DNA of 21,410 bases from Polysphondylium violaceum (lineage: Eukaryota; Evosea; Eumycetozoa; Dictyosteliales; Dictyosteliaceae): assembly GCA_000277445.1 (NCBI GenBank), contig AJWJ01000414.1:1-21410 (forward strand), in the 5' to 3' direction. Below the pieces are notes generated by a model. The model was not told the DNA's origin and searched no databases. It was given only the letters and a program-made list of their open reading frames with translations. Shown here one piece after another: positions 19,501 through 21,410 of this stretch (position 1 is the first letter of the stretch; each line of letters opens with the position of its first letter). A program made the translations under genes and the position numbers.

Positions 19501-21410
19501 ATGGATGATTTTGGATTTAGGTTTGGTGGTATGATGGATTTCTTTTTCGAAGAGAAAAAGAAGGAAAAGGAGGAAGAGGAAGCCAAGAAACAGGAAGAAG
19601 AGGCACAAAAACTCGTTGAAGAGGAGTTGGCAAAAGAAAAAGAAATTCAAGATGCCAAGGATGCAAAAGAAAAAGAAGAAAGAGAGAAAAGAGAAGAAAG
19701 AGAACGTGAGAGACAGATAGAGGCTGCAAAATATCCTCAATCCGTTAGACTCTATGTCGGTGGACTTAATCCCTCTGTTCAATTTAATGATATCTCTAAT
19801 CTTCTTTCATCCATGATCAAAGACACCAAATTGGAACAATTGGATCTCATCAAAGATAAAGTAACCGATCAATATAAAGGTTTTGCTTATCTCAATGTAT
19901 ATTTCCCAACCATTGAATCATTTAATAAATGTATGTAGTAGTAGTTGTGGCGTTACAATAATAATAATAATAAATATATCTCATCTCATATACTAACAAT
20001 AGCATGTAATGATAGGTTTAAATGTTTTGAATAAAACAAAATGGAAGGGATCAACATTATCAATGCAAAAGGCAAAGCCTACCTATTTGGATAAATTAGA
20101 ATTGATGAAAAAGAAGGAACAAGATAAAGAAGATGAAGAGAAAAGAATTAAAGATGAAGAGGAGGCAAAGAAAGAAGAAGAGTTTAAAAAGAAACAAGAC
20201 GAAGAGATTCAAAAATGGAGAAAGAGAGCTAGAATTGAAAAGAAATCAATGTATGCAATGTATGAAAAGTATATTCTATATAAAAGGGATCATCCTGAAT
20301 TTGCCAAAGATAAAAGACACTCTACTCTTCCAACTGTAAACAAATACGCCAATCTTGGTAAAGAGTACTCTTTTCTTGAATCTCTTTTAGATGATGAAAA
20401 TCAACAACAACAACAACATAATAATGCTGTATCATTTGATTCTGATCAAGAAGACAATGGTATGGATTATGATAATAATAATAATTATAATAATGGAAGC
20501 ACGAGTCAAACTGTACCTAAAAGTCAATATTATGAAGATGAATGGTCTATTAAACCAACTAATAAAGTTCAACAACAACAACAACAACCAAATCATTATC
20601 AACAACAACAACAACCACAAAACAATAATAACAAAAAGAGAAATTATCAAGAAGATGAATACTATCAAGATGATTATTATGGTAATGATGGTGGTTATAA
20701 TGGAGATGATGGATATCAACAACAACAACAACAACAATACAATGATAATGATTATTATGGCAATGATGACTATAATGGTGAAAATGAAGATGGATACCAT
20801 TACAACGAAGATGGTGAAAAGGTTATTGATTATGAAATTAAGAAACAATCTGCATCTGAAGGTGAAAGAAAAAGATTAGAAGCCTTTAAGAAACGTAGAA
20901 TGCAACAACAAGCTCTTACTCAATCTGTCTCACTTAGTTTATCTTTGGCCTCAAATGATAATCAAGTCATTACTTTTGATAGTAGTGATGATGAAAAAGA
21001 TACAAAATCAACAACTACCGCTCCAAAGAAATCAATATCTATTCCATGGAAAAAGATCCCAAGATATGATCCAAAATTATTAAACTGTACAGATTTAGAA
21101 TTAAATAGTGATGATGACGACGATCAAGAAAAAGATAAACAAGAAAGCGATAAAGATAGTGAGAGTGAGAGCTCTTCATCTAGTGATAGTGAAAGTAGTG
21201 GTGAATCCAGTGATGACGAATCCAGTGATGATGATAGTAACGATCAAGAAGATAAAGAGAATGAAGGCGATAAAGACAATGAAAGCGATAAAGAAGAAGA
21301 AGGAGAAGAAAAAGAAGAAAAAGAATCCTCATCCTCTAGTAGCAACGAAAGTGAACAAGAGGAGAGTGATAAAGAAGAAGAGACTGAAGAAAAAGAGAAC
21401 AAGAAGAAAG
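19501..21410 (+). CDS. nol8: NOL8-like RRM protein of ribosome biogenesis, 5' part (cut by window end)
   Basis: Exon 1 (19501-19930) encodes 143 codons plus one base. The intron (19931-20015) is GTATGT..GATAG. Exon 2 (20016 on) stays open to the window edge, giving at least 608 residues. Residues 17-78 are an almost pure Glu/Lys/Arg helix. One RRM follows at about 82-165, with RNP2 LYVGGL (84-89) and RNP1 KGFAYLNV (126-133), closing with CLNVLNKTKWKGSTLSMQKA across the splice. That closing motif (VLNKTKWKG) is the hallmark of vertebrate NOL8. A second charged helix, poly-Q and N/D/Y-rich tracts, IPWKKIPRYDPKLLN and a very acidic Ser/Asp/Glu tail follow. NOL8 is nucleolar and needed for rRNA processing and large-subunit assembly. 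The long charged helix before the RRM is unusual, since NOL8 normally starts with the RRM. The C-terminus is not in the window. Confidence 0.88.
20403..20736 (+). repeat. CAA (poly-Gln) microsatellites inside the NOL8-like CDS
   Basis: Four CAA runs of five to seven units occur at about 20403-20417, 20570-20587, 20600-20614 and 20718-20738, separated by Asn/Asp/Tyr-rich codons. They keep the frame and encode Q5-Q7. Pure CAA usage is typical of dictyostelid homopolymer tracts. Confidence 0.85.

Noticed and set aside
19324-19782. 152-codon minus-strand frame with Phe/Leu runs
   Set aside because: Antisense of the Glu/Lys-rich NOL8-like N-terminus (GAA/AAG read as Phe/Leu) plus T runs.
20391-20879. 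Overlapping frames in the Asn/Gln-rich part of the NOL8-like gene
   Set aside because: Frame-shifted readings of CAA/AAT/GAT repeats (Met/Ile or Asn strings); the long open frame from 20016 explains the region.

Overview
The window looks like nuclear DNA of a dictyostelid social amoeba (Dictyostelium, Polysphondylium, Heterostelium, Cavenderia and kin). Intergenic DNA is extremely A+T-rich with long T and A runs. Introns are short (49-125 bases), A+T-rich and GT..AG. Several proteins carry N and Q tracts. The best matches from memory are dictyostelid proteins: a full-size ABCG transporter and a short-tailed class I myosin. The species cannot be fixed by eye. Three genes carry unusually G+C-rich codons in their central parts.

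Layout, left to right. 1-161: probable last exon of a rightward gene that starts outside the window. 279-669 (-): two-exon gene for a 104-residue protein with a C-terminal membrane anchor. 670-1493: intergenic DNA with a dense set of nested hairpins. 1494-5570 (-): two-exon full-size ABCG transporter, about 1328 residues. 5571-7526: long intergenic stretch holding a G+C-rich island (about 6550-6892) that folds through two long-range helices and ends in T runs, the best candidate here for an undescribed non-coding RNA. 7527-10684 (-): three-exon class I myosin, 1001 residues. 11455-13428 (+): single-exon DUF885 metallopeptidase-like protein. 13570-13912 (-): three-exon, 70-residue, probably mitochondrial protein. 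14601-16420 (+): five-exon 26S proteasome lid subunit Rpn3/PSMD3. 16641-17655 (-): two-exon, 318-residue protein of unknown function. 17809-19102 (+): two-exon mitochondrial Era-type GTPase. 19501 to the right edge (+): NOL8-like RRM protein of ribosome biogenesis, cut by the window end.

These are mostly ordinary housekeeping genes in mixed orientations. Neighbours are either divergent (myosin and DUF885; the 318-residue protein and Era) or convergent (DUF885 and the 70-residue gene; Rpn3 and the 318-residue gene). No operon, CRISPR array, prophage, intact transposon or clustered pathway is visible. Two gene products share a broad theme of ribosome maturation (Era-like in the mitochondrion, NOL8-like in the nucleolus), but shared placement is probably chance. 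The most interesting material is non-coding: the two structured RNA candidates. Intron boundaries were read by hand from GT/AG sites, frame and family alignment from memory.
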